5,321 nucleotides of DNA from Hyphomicrobiales bacterium (GCA_027051995.1 JALUFY010000088.1:1-5321); one strand, 5' to 3'. Shown: positions 1 to 5,314, numbered from the stretch's first letter. Translations and numbers: made by a program. The notes: generated by a model from the letters alone, not told the origin.

Positions 1-425
1 ATGACGGCGAGCCGGTCTTCGAGATCGTCAACAAGCCGCCGGCCGCAAAGCCGCTGGCCAATTATCAGGTCGCCTCGGTGGCGCGCGACATGGCGCGGCT
101 GGACTTCGAGCTGGCGCGCAAGGCCAAGGCGCACAAGGACAAGCCGGTGGCCTACGCCGAGGTGGAGACGAAGGACGGCCTCGTCATCGGTCATGACATC
201 TACAGGGAGGGCAAGGCCCTGTGGGTGGCCGTGCGCGTGGTGAAGGACGGCGGGAACAGGAAGCTGGCGGAGAACATCCGCAAGACCGTCAAGGGCTGGG
301 AATACGGCCTGTCGGCCTCTCTGGGCAGTTATTTCCTCAAGCGGCTGAAGGACGTCATCAAGACGGAAGAGAAGACGCTGGAGAAAATGCCGGAAAAAAG
401 CGGCGCGCGGCAACTGCCAGAATGA
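1..425 (+). CDS. DUF4340 domain protein, C-terminal part (5' end cut by window)
   Basis: The frame is open from the left edge (first whole codon at 3) to the TGA at 423-425, giving 140 residues with no start visible. The pattern resembles the C-terminal part of DUF4340 proteins as I remember it. It has a segment like LANYQVASVARDMARLDFE (a 'position covering' helix common in this family), then a beta-rich stretch with DGLVIGHDIYREGKALWVAVRV. Next comes a helix ending in a KGWEYGL motif that matches the family's typical 'GWAY' signature, and then a basic C-terminal helix (SYFLKRLKDVIK). DUF4340 genes often follow genes for a GldF/GldG-like ABC-type membrane system, and such genes would be expected to the left, outside this window. 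Biochemical function is unknown. No clear terminator follows, so read-through into the next gene is possible. The family call is from memory of motifs and is moderately sure; the coding call is firm. Confidence 0.72.
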   Translation, partial: DGEPVFEIVNKPPAAKPLANYQVASVARDMARLDFELARKAKAHKDKPVAYAEVETKDGLVIGHDIYREGKALWVAVRVVKDGGNRKLAENIRKTVKGWEYGLSASLGSYFLKRLKDVIKTEEKTLEKMPEKSGARQLPE

Positions 426-447
426 CATGAAAGGCCGTCAGCAATCA

Positions 448-476
448 ATGATTTGGCGCAATTTCGGCGATATATT
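448..476 (+). promoter_or_regulatory. possible sigma70-type promoter, weak
   Basis: TATATT at 471-476 matches five of six bases of the -10 consensus. It is preceded 17 nt upstream by ATGATT at 448-453, which matches only three of six bases of the -35 consensus. It would give a leader of about 175 nt to the binding-protein gene, and the CtrA-like box would then lie downstream of the start. An 8-bp inverted repeat (AGCAATCA at 440-447, TGATTGCT at 482-489) brackets it and could be an operator or chance. This is a weak prediction. Confidence 0.25.
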
Positions 477-553
477 CGGAGTGATTGCTCGCGCCATGCT
501 TGTTCCGGGGTGAGAATTTTATCCTGCCGCGTGCGATTCCCTGTGGACTTTTG

Positions 554-569
554 TTAATATTGTGTTAAC
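554..569 (+). promoter_or_regulatory. CtrA-type box TTAA-N7-TTAAC
   Basis: The 16 bases read TTAATATTGTGTTAAC, an exact match to the full CtrA consensus TTAA-N7-TTAAC known from Caulobacter and other Alphaproteobacteria. It lies about 90 nt before the start codon of the binding-protein gene, in the most AT-rich part of the gap. Counting the preceding G, it is also a 5-bp palindrome (GTTAA at 553-557, TTAAC at 565-569). Two GANTC sites, the CcrM methylation target, lie close by at 535-539 and 614-618. No good -10 element sits at the expected distance downstream, so activation or repression cannot be told from sequence. It could also be a chance match in an AT-rich promoter. Confidence 0.45.
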
Positions 570-630
570 CTGCTCACATACCGGGGAGCGCGAAAATCAC
601 AACAAGGCGGAGAGATTCGCAAGGCGTTGC

Positions 631-649
631 CCCGTGTAGCACAGGGAGG
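631..649 (+). promoter_or_regulatory. Shine-Dalgarno site of the binding-protein gene, partly inside a hairpin
   Basis: AGGGAGG at 643-649 is a strong Shine-Dalgarno sequence 8 nt before the ATG at 658 and fixes that start. CCCGTG (631-636) can pair with CAC (640-642) and GGG (644-646), leaving A643 bulged and TAG as the loop. Part of the ribosome site would then be masked. Six pairs with a three-base loop are only moderately stable, so this may have little effect. Confidence 0.4.
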
Positions 650-657
650 TATACGCC

Positions 658-1596
658 ATGAGACGGCATGTTTTAGGGGCGCTCGGGGCCTTCACCATGA
701 TGGTGATGGCTCTTGGCGCCATGATTTTTTCTGCAATCCCGGCGGACAAGGCGCAGGCGCAGGAGGCGGCGGCTTCCGGCTCGCCCGTGCTGGCGCGCGT
801 CATGCAGTCGGGCACGCTGCGGGTTGGCGTCAATCCGCTCTTCAAGCCCTTTTCCTTCATGAAGGACGGCAAGCGCGTTGGCGTGGATGCCGATATCGCG
901 GCGCTGCTGGCGAAGAAGCTGGGCGTCAAGGTGGAGCTTGTGGCGCCGAAGAGCTTTGGCGAGCTCATTCCGATGGTCAAGGACGGCAAGGTTGATGTCG
1001 TCATGGCCGGCATGAGCATCACCTTCGACCGCGCCAGGGTGGTGGACTTCACCGATCCCTATTTCGAAACCGGTCTTTCCATCCTGGCCAACAAGGGGCG
1101 CATGGCCAAGCTCGGCGTGGCGCTGGTCAAGGACGAGATGACGCTGGTCAAGCGGCTGAAGGCCTCCGGGCGTCTGAAGAAGCTGCGCGTGGCGGTGACG
1201 AAGGGCAAGGCGCCGGAGCGCATCGCGCCGCGCTACTTCCCCGGCGCGCAGATCGTTCCCTTCCCCTCAAACGAGGCGGCGGCCGAGGCCGTGCTGAAGG
1301 GGGATGCGGACATCATGGTGCATGACGAGATGTTCCTGAAGGTCTGGCTGCACGACAACGCGGCGCAGGCCAGGTTTCTCACGGAAGTCTTCCCGAAGCC
1401 CTTCAAGCCGGACTACTACGGTTTCGCCGTGGCCAAGGGCAATCTGGATTTCGTGCACATGCTGAACACCTTCATCCTCGCGGAATTGGAGGCAAACGGC
1501 CGCATCCTCGAATACATGAACAAATATATCCCGGTGAAGGCGCAGGTTTCCGTGCGCAGCTTCAACATCACCGATGATTACTACGGGGGGGACTGA
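658..1596 (+). CDS. periplasmic solute-binding protein, amino-acid type (SBP_bac_3)
   Basis: 312 residues, a little longer than the usual 250-290 of this family. Residues 1-34 form a Sec signal peptide: RRH, then a hydrophobic core (about 5-28), then AQA before a probable signal peptidase I cut after A34. The mature protein has the two-lobe layout of family 3 amino-acid binding proteins. Lobe 1 has GTLRVGVNPLFKPFSF (52-67), a D-x-D helix start (77-79), GKVDVVMAGMSIT (110-122) and the hallmark R125-A-R-V-V-D-F-x-D-P-Y. R125 is expected to hold the ligand carboxylate. Lobe 2 has AVTKGKAPE (179-187) and GDADIMVHDE (215-224), where D223 is the expected ligand-amine contact. The usual GT/GS after KG is GK here, so the ligand may differ from a standard amino acid. 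No ABC permease or ATPase gene lies near; the next gene, 3 nt on, is a secondary symporter. Family call firm, ligand unknown. Confidence 0.95.
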   Translation: MRRHVLGALGAFTMMVMALGAMIFSAIPADKAQAQEAAASGSPVLARVMQSGTLRVGVNPLFKPFSFMKDGKRVGVDADIAALLAKKLGVKVELVAPKSFGELIPMVKDGKVDVVMAGMSITFDRARVVDFTDPYFETGLSILANKGRMAKLGVALVKDEMTLVKRLKASGRLKKLRVAVTKGKAPERIAPRYFPGAQIVPFPSNEAAAEAVLKGDADIMVHDEMFLKVWLHDNAAQARFLTEVFPKPFKPDYYGFAVAKGNLDFVHMLNTFILAELEANGRILEYMNKYIPVKAQVSVRSFNITDDYYGGD

Positions 1597-1599
1597 GCC

Positions 1600-2943
1600 A
1601 TGACCGCGACGGAAAAGAAAGGCAAGGGTCTTGACCTTCAGTGGAAGATCCTGATCGGCATCGTCCTGGGCATCGCCCTGGGGCTGTTCATCAACGTGAC
1701 CTACGGCACGGGCATCTCGACGGGCTTCATCGGGGCCCTGAAGACGGTGTTCAAGTATGGCGGCGACGTCTTCATCCGGCTGCTGCGCATGCTCATCGTG
1801 CCCTTGGTCTTCGCCTCCATCTACATGGCGATCGTCAACCTGGGCGACGTGCGCGCCCTGGGCAAGCTGGGCGGCAAGACGGTGGGCTTCTACTTCCTGA
1901 CCACGGCGCTGGCCGTGGCGGCGGGCCTGCTGGTCGTCAACCTGTTCAATCCGGGCCTGGGCATCGACAAGGAGGCGCTCTCGGCGCTTGGCATCGGCAC
2001 GGAAGTGCCCGGCAAGGTGGGCAAGGCCGGCGTGGGCGACAAGTCGGCGGTGATCATCATCATCGACACCTTCGTCAACATGATCCCGAAGAATCCGGTG
2101 ACGGCCTTCGCCAAGGGCAACATCCTGCAGGTGATCTTCTTCACCATCTTCCTGGCCATCATGGCCTCCATCGTCGGCAAGGCCTCCGACGCCATGACAA
2201 ACGTCATCCACGGGCTTGACCGCATCATGCAGCGCGGCATCATGGCCATCATGGTGATCGCGCCCTACGCCATCTTCATGCTTGTGGCGGCCATCTTCAT
2301 GGATCTGGGCTTCGCCGCCCTGAAGGCGCTCGGCTGGTATGCGGCGACGGTGCTCGTGGGCCTGTTCATCCACGCAGGCATCACGCTGACGGCGCTGGTG
2401 GTGGTATTCGGCAAATACAATCCCGTGAAGCTGTTCAAGGCGGTCGCGCCGGCGCTGATGACGGCCTGGTCCACGGCCTCGTCGGCGGCCACCCTGCCGA
2501 TGACCATGAGCAACCTGACCAACCGGGCGGGCGTCTCGCCGAAGATCGCCAACTTCGTGCTGCCCTTGGGCGCCACGGTGAACATGGACGGCACGGCGCT
2601 CTATGAGTCGGTGGCGGTGATCTTCATCGCCCAGCTGCTCGGCGTGGATCTGACCTTCGGGATGCAGATCGTCATCTTCATCACCGCCTCGCTGGCGGCC
2701 ATCGGCGCGGCGGCCATTCCCGGCGCCGGGCTGGTGACCATGGGCATCGTGCTGACCGCCGCCGGGCTGCCGCTGGACGGCATCGGCCTGATCCTCGCCA
2801 TCGACCGCATCCTCGATCAGTTCCGCACGGCCATCAACGTGTGGGGCGACGCCTGCGCGGCGACGGTCATCGCGCGCAGCGAGGGCGCCATCAGCGAGCC
2901 GGCGGGCGATGGGGAGCCTGTCTCCGCTGCGGCCGGGGCATGA
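1600..2943 (+). CDS. sodium/dicarboxylate-amino acid symporter (DAACS/SDF family), glutamate-aspartate type
   Basis: 447 residues, normal for the family; an inner-membrane elevator-type secondary transporter with eight membrane helices and two re-entrant hairpins. Visible signatures in order: serine-rich tip of hairpin 1 (STASSAAT, 291-298), helix 7 NMDGT (328-332), hairpin 2 IPGAG (373-377), and helix 8 with D402, D406, R409, T410, N413 and D417. These correspond to GltPh D390, D394, R397, T398, N401 and D405. R409 is the residue that in this family reads the substrate side-chain carboxylate, so glutamate, aspartate or a C4-dicarboxylate is likely; RT favours the amino-acid branch over DctA-like RA. 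A glycine-rich loop (about 118-150) fits the external helix 3-4 loop. The start ATG is 3 nt after the upstream stop, and its ribosome site is the G-rich run 1585-1591 inside that gene, so translation is probably coupled. The last 20 residues are low-complexity. Confidence 0.96.
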   Translation: MTATEKKGKGLDLQWKILIGIVLGIALGLFINVTYGTGISTGFIGALKTVFKYGGDVFIRLLRMLIVPLVFASIYMAIVNLGDVRALGKLGGKTVGFYFLTTALAVAAGLLVVNLFNPGLGIDKEALSALGIGTEVPGKVGKAGVGDKSAVIIIIDTFVNMIPKNPVTAFAKGNILQVIFFTIFLAIMASIVGKASDAMTNVIHGLDRIMQRGIMAIMVIAPYAIFMLVAAIFMDLGFAALKALGWYAATVLVGLFIHAGITLTALVVVFGKYNPVKLFKAVAPALMTAWSTASSAATLPMTMSNLTNRAGVSPKIANFVLPLGATVNMDGTALYESVAVIFIAQLLGVDLTFGMQIVIFITASLAAIGAAAIPGAGLVTMGIVLTAAGLPLDGIGLILAIDRILDQFRTAINVWGDACAATVIARSEGAISEPAGDGEPVSAAAGA

Positions 2944-2958
2944 GTGAAACAGACCGCT

Positions 2959-3019
2959 GGCGCGGCCCGGAGGCATGGTTCATGCATGACCTTCCCTTCA
3001 AGAGGCGTCCGGGCCCGCC
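2959..3019 (+). repeat. strong GC-rich inverted repeat between symporter and small gene
   Basis: GGCG (2959-2962) plus GGCCCGGA (2964-2971) pairs with TCCGGGCC (3008-3015) plus CGCC (3016-3019): 12 bp with a single bulged C at 2963. A second small hairpin, GCATG-gtt-CATGC (2973-2985), sits inside the loop. No T-tract follows, so it does not look like an intrinsic terminator. In mRNA it would lie 15 nt after the symporter stop and about 10 nt before the ribosome site of the small gene. It could act as a processing or 3'-end stability element that sets the ratio of the upstream and downstream products. Confidence 0.55.
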
Positions 3020-3042
3020 AGCGTTTCAAAAGGAGAAACGAC

Positions 3043-3330
3043 ATGGAGTTTCCCAAGGCGATCAAGAGCTTCGTGCTGCATGATCTGCGCGGCAAATGGA
3101 GCTACAAGGGCAAGACGCTGCAAAGCGCCCATTACATCCGCGTCGGTTCGCGCATGAGCCTGTTCATCAATACCGAATCGGACATGGACGGTAACCTTTC
3201 CTACGAGATTCAATTGCGCGACAGCGCGATCAGGGGGATACCTACACTGGCTGACGCCATCCGCGTCACGGAGGAGGTCATCGAGGAGAACGAGGACTTC
3301 ATCAGCCAGTACACCATGCTGACTGAATAA
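3043..3330 (+). CDS. small conserved-looking protein of unknown function, 95 residues
   Basis: I do not recognise a family. The start chosen is ATG 3043 because AAAGGAG lies at 3029-3035 with good spacing. The longer frame from GTG 2944 has an arginine-rich, improbable N-terminus and would run through the GC-rich hairpin. The protein is soluble, with no signal peptide or membrane helix. The first half looks beta-rich with basic residues (HDLRGKWSYKGKTL, YIRVGSRMSLFI). The C-terminal third is acidic and helical (about 67-90, DAIRVTEEVIEENEDF). Third-position G/C use is typical of a real gene, though the middle (about 3195-3245) is less biased. It lies 99 nt after the symporter on the same strand and is followed by the terminator at 3473, so it is probably the last gene of that transcript. 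A role in transporter control is only a guess from position. Confidence 0.8.
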   Translation: MEFPKAIKSFVLHDLRGKWSYKGKTLQSAHYIRVGSRMSLFINTESDMDGNLSYEIQLRDSAIRGIPTLADAIRVTEEVIEENEDFISQYTMLTE

Positions 3331-3363
3331 CCGGCGCCAACAGGCCTGGTTTTTCCAGTCAGC

Positions 3364-3396
3364 GGCGCGCCCGGCACTGCCCCCGCCGGGCGCGCC
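3364..3396. repeat. perfect 12-bp GC palindrome with 9-nt loop
   Basis: GGCGCGCCCGGC at 3364-3375 and its exact complement GCCGGGCGCGCC at 3385-3396, separated by ACTGCCCCC. There is no T-tract after it on the + strand and an A-rich stretch in the corresponding place on the - strand, so it is not an intrinsic terminator by itself. A related perfect 12-bp palindrome, CGGGCGCGCCCG, occurs at 4196-4207 in the next gene gap and shares the 9-mer GGGCGCGCC. This could hint at a dispersed palindromic repeat or merely reflect high GC. Confidence 0.6.
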
Positions 3397-3472
3397 TCCC
3401 GGGCGGACCGGTCATTACGAGTGATGGGTCCGCCACTTGGCGGCCCGGAGCCTCACGCGGGCTGTCATAAAG

Positions 3473-3511
3473 AACGCATCCGGTCCCTGCCCCTGCCGGA
3501 TGCGTTTTTTT
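3473..3511 (+). terminator. intrinsic (rho-independent) terminator
   Basis: AACGCATCCGG (3473-3483) pairs perfectly with CCGGATGCGTT (3496-3506) over 11 bp around a 12-nt loop. The T-tract is seven Ts (3505-3511), then G and four more Ts. It sits 143 nt after the stop of the small gene and ends the transport transcript on the + strand. It also lies only 62 nt before the start codon of the carbonic anhydrase-like gene, so it could act as an attenuator for that gene if no promoter lies in between. Confidence 0.9.
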
Positions 3512-3573
3512 GTTTTCCCCGCGTTCTGGCGGTGGCATTCTTTCATCCCGGACGAAAAAGGGAGCCAAACGCC

Positions 3574-4101
3574 ATGACCATTTACGCCTTTGACGGACAC
3601 GAGCCGCGGCTGCCGCCGGAGGGGAGCTGTTTCATCGCGCCGGACGCCGCCGTGATCGGCAAGGTGCGGCTGGCGGAGAATACCTCCATCTGGTTCGGCG
3701 CGGTGCTGCGCGGAGACAACGAGCCCATCAGCGTGGGCGCGGGCTCGAACATTCAGGACAACGCGGTCTGCCATACCGATCCGGGCTTTCCGCTGACCAT
3801 AGGCGCGGGCGTGGTCGCGGGGCATTCGGTCATCCTGCATGGCTGCGAAATCGGCGACAATGTCCTCATTGGCATGGGCGCGACGGTCATGAACGGGGCG
3901 GTGATCGGCGAAAACTGCGTCATCGGGGCGGGCGCGCTGGTGGCGGAAAACAAGATCATCCCGCCCAATTCCCTCGTCGTGGGGATGCCGGGGCGCGTGG
4001 TGCGCAAGCTGACGGACGAGGAAGCGGCACGCCTGACGGCGGGGGCGAAATCCTACGCGGCGAAAATCCCCGCCTATCTGAAAAGCCTGAAGGCCCTGTA
4101 A
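3574..4101 (+). CDS. gamma carbonic anhydrase family protein (left-handed beta-helix)
   Basis: 175 residues, the normal length of YrdA/PaaY-type gamma carbonic anhydrase-like proteins. The body is a run of hexapeptide repeats (IGKVRL, VGAGSN, IGAGVV, IGDNVL, IGENCV and similar) that fold as a left-handed beta-helix, followed by a C-terminal helix (about 146-174); the family forms trimers. Zinc ligands expected in the family are present: H67 (VCHTD), H84 and H89 (GHSVILHGC). So are R46-G-D48 in SIWFGAVLRGD and Q61-D62-N63, matching catalytic positions Arg59, Asp61, Gln75 and Asp76 of archaeal Cam. The Cam acidic loop is absent, as in CamH/YrdA types, so real carbonic anhydrase activity is not assured; other members bind CoA esters or have no known reaction. 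ATG 3574 is preceded by AAAAAGGGAG (3555-3564). The frame is open back to 3421, but that stretch contains the terminator. Confidence 0.93.
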   Translation: MTIYAFDGHEPRLPPEGSCFIAPDAAVIGKVRLAENTSIWFGAVLRGDNEPISVGAGSNIQDNAVCHTDPGFPLTIGAGVVAGHSVILHGCEIGDNVLIGMGATVMNGAVIGENCVIGAGALVAENKIIPPNSLVVGMPGRVVRKLTDEEAARLTAGAKSYAAKIPAYLKSLKAL

Positions 4102-4227
4102 ATCACAGTGTGCGGGGCGGGCGTTGGCTCAGCCGTGTCCGGGAAAGATTGCCGGCATCGTCATTCCGTCAAAATGGAGGCTCATGCGGCGATTCCGGGC
4201 GCGCCCGCGTCTGAAGGGGAGAGAGGC

Positions 4228-5121
4228 TCACACCGCGCCGTTGGTCATGGGGTTTCCGCCATAGAAGGCGTGAATGGCCTCCACCGCCTCGTCGGCGGAA
4301 TCGGCGATGGTGAACAGCTCCAGATCCTTCGGGCTGATGGTGCCCATCTCCACCAGCCATTCGAAATTGACGAAATTGCTCCAGAACTCGCGGCCAACCA
4401 GCACGATGGGGATACGCTCGACCTTGCCGGTCTGCACCAGGGTGAGTACCTCGAAGAGCTCGTCCATGGTGCCGAAGCCGCCGGGAAAGGCCACCATCGC
4501 CCTGGCCCGCATGAGAAAATGCATCTTGCGGATGGCGAAGTAGTGAAAGCGGAAGCACAGCTCAGGAGAGATGTAGGGATTGGGGAACTGCTCGTGCTCC
4601 AGGGTGATGTTGAGCCCGACGGAGCGCGCCCCGGTCTCCGCCGCGCCGCGATTGGCCGCCTCCATGATGCCCGGCCCGCCGCCGGTGACGACGACGAAAT
4701 CCTCCCTGCCGGCCTCGTCCGCGTGGCGCGAGACGATGGCCGCGAAGCGCCGCGATTCCTCATACCAGCGCGCCATCTTCACATCCCGCCGGGCGATGCG
4801 CGCCGCCTGCTGGGCCCCGGCGTTGTCCGGATCGGCGTCCAGCCTGGCCAGCGCCTCCTCCAGCCGGGCGCGCGCTTCGTCTTCTGGCAGCGTGCGCGCC
4901 GAGCCGAAGACCACCACGGTGGCGGAAATGCCCTCCTGGCGCAGAATGCGCTCGGGCTTGTTGTATTCCAGCAAAAGCCGCGTGCCGCGCAGAAAGGGCG
5001 CGTGCAGATAATCCACATCCTCGAAGGCCAGCCGGTAAACCGGGCTTTCCACGCAAGGATTGCCCCCCTCCTCGCCGCGCCCGCAGGAAACGCGCTTTCC
5101 GGTCTTTTTGTTCTCGGTCAT
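4228..5121 (-). CDS. LOG family (TIGR00730-type) Rossmann-fold protein, probable nucleoside-monophosphate phosphoribohydrolase
   Basis: 297 residues from the ATG at 5119-5121, preceded by GGAG (5128-5131) with a 6-nt gap. A longer frame from TTG 5187 lacks such a site and is less likely. Signatures: VFGSAR (71-76, first Rossmann strand), TGGGPGIMEAANRGA (146-160), IRKMHF (197-202) with the family arginine R198, and PGGFGTMDE (213-221) with catalytic-type glutamate E221. This is the PGGxGTxxE motif once misannotated as lysine decarboxylase. Tested LOG proteins release the base from nucleoside 5'-monophosphates such as cytokinin riboside monophosphate or AMP, in the cytoplasm. This one is longer than the minimal ~190-residue enzyme. 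It has about 65 extra N-terminal residues and a charged helical insert at about 80-120, seen in a long subgroup. It is convergent with the carbonic anhydrase-like gene, and I see no intrinsic terminator in the 126-nt gap between them. Confidence 0.93.
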   Translation of the reverse strand: MTENKKTGKRVSCGRGEEGGNPCVESPVYRLAFEDVDYLHAPFLRGTRLLLEYNKPERILRQEGISATVVVFGSARTLPEDEARARLEEALARLDADPDNAGAQQAARIARRDVKMARWYEESRRFAAIVSRHADEAGREDFVVVTGGGPGIMEAANRGAAETGARSVGLNITLEHEQFPNPYISPELCFRFHYFAIRKMHFLMRARAMVAFPGGFGTMDELFEVLTLVQTGKVERIPIVLVGREFWSNFVNFEWLVEMGTISPKDLELFTIADSADEAVEAIHAFYGGNPMTNGAV

Positions 5122-5287
5122 GACGTGCTCCGCCCCGGTGATTCCATTCCAGGCGACGTTATTGCCACCAATCCGCAGGCAGGGCAAATGCGCGCCCGTG
5201 GGCGGAGCCGGGAATCACATACAAATGTATTGACAAATGAATGGGCATTTCCCTCTTTGAAGTCATATTTCAGGGAGATCAGGCACT
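5122..5287. promoter_or_regulatory. upstream region of the LOG gene, probably a divergent promoter region
   Basis: The part from about 5211 is clearly more AT-rich than the rest of the window. It holds a perfect -35 hexamer TTGACA at 5230-5235 on the + strand, but no acceptable -10 at 16-18 nt. It also holds a palindrome ATACA-AA-TGTAT (5219-5230), a direct repeat ACAAATG (5221-5227 and 5233-5239) spaced by 12 nt, and AAATG/CATTT arms (5235-5239, 5246-5250). Such clustered small symmetries suit an operator for the LOG gene or for a + strand gene beyond the window, but each is short. Confidence 0.3.
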
Positions 5288-5314
5288 ATGAAGACTGCAA
5301 AAAGCCGGCTCTGA
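5288..5314 (+). CDS. possible 8-codon leader ORF
   Basis: ATG at 5288 follows AGGGAG (5272-5277) by 10 nt and encodes MKTAKSRL before a TGA at 5312-5314. With an AT-rich promoter-like region upstream, this could be a leader peptide or short upstream ORF of a gene beyond the window. The alternative + frame (through 5257, TTG) remains open to the edge, so the true start of a longer gene in another frame cannot be excluded. Evidence is thin. Confidence 0.2.
   Translation: MKTAKSRL

Larger units (their letters stand above)
3318..3512 (+). other. chain of inverted repeats, candidate structured 3' UTR or small RNA
   Basis: Five hairpins follow each other with little gap. (a) GCTGACTG 3318-3325 with CAGTCAGC 3356-3363, spanning the stop codon of the small gene. 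(b) The 12-bp GC arms 3364-3375 and 3385-3396, directly abutting (a). (c) GGCGGACC 3402-3409 with GGTCCGCC 3427-3434, plus an inner 5-bp stem (3411-3415 with 3421-3425, two of the pairs G-U) closing a TACGA loop. (d) GCCCG 3443-3447 with CGGGC 3458-3462. (e) The terminator stem 3473-3506 with its T-tract. No reading frame in it looks coding. It matches no RNA class I can recognise: the SRP RNA core motifs are absent, and it does not look like 6S RNA. It could be a long structured 3' UTR, a 3'-UTR-derived small RNA, or a leader of the next gene. Confidence 0.4.

Noticed and set aside
1..243. Open frame in another + frame, rich in R, S and W
   Set aside because: Composition is typical of an out-of-frame shadow; the DUF4340-like frame over the same bases is coherent.
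1267..2976. Long open frame on the - strand (569 residues) across the binding-protein and symporter genes
   Set aside because: It is antisense to two firmly identified genes, its product is rich in H, R, D and Q without domain motifs, and such frames are common opposite high-GC genes.
2944..3042. Upstream extension of the small gene to GTG 2944 (128 residues)
   Set aside because: The extra residues are arginine-rich and irregular, the stretch is a strong hairpin, and ATG 3043 has a much better ribosome site.
3421..3573. Upstream extension of the carbonic anhydrase-like gene to 3421
   Set aside because: It would translate through an intrinsic terminator; the beta-helix protein begins normally at ATG 3574 with a good ribosome site.
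4102..4227. Possible bidirectional terminator between the convergent genes
   Set aside because: There are short symmetric elements (GGCTcAGCC at 4126-4134, CGGGCGCGCCCG at 4196-4207) but no stem followed by a T-tract on either strand.
4169..4558. Second - strand frame inside the end of the LOG gene
   Set aside because: It overlaps the conserved PGGxGTxxE-coding frame and has shadow-like composition.
5122..5187. TTG start of the LOG gene at 5187
   Set aside because: No ribosome site is seen there, and ATG 5121 has GGAG at proper spacing; the added 22 residues show no family feature.
5230..5259. Sigma70 promoter based on the perfect TTGACA
   Set aside because: Hexamers at 16-18 nt spacing (CCTCTT, CTCTTT, TCTTTG) do not resemble a -10 element, so it is not listed as a promoter on its own.
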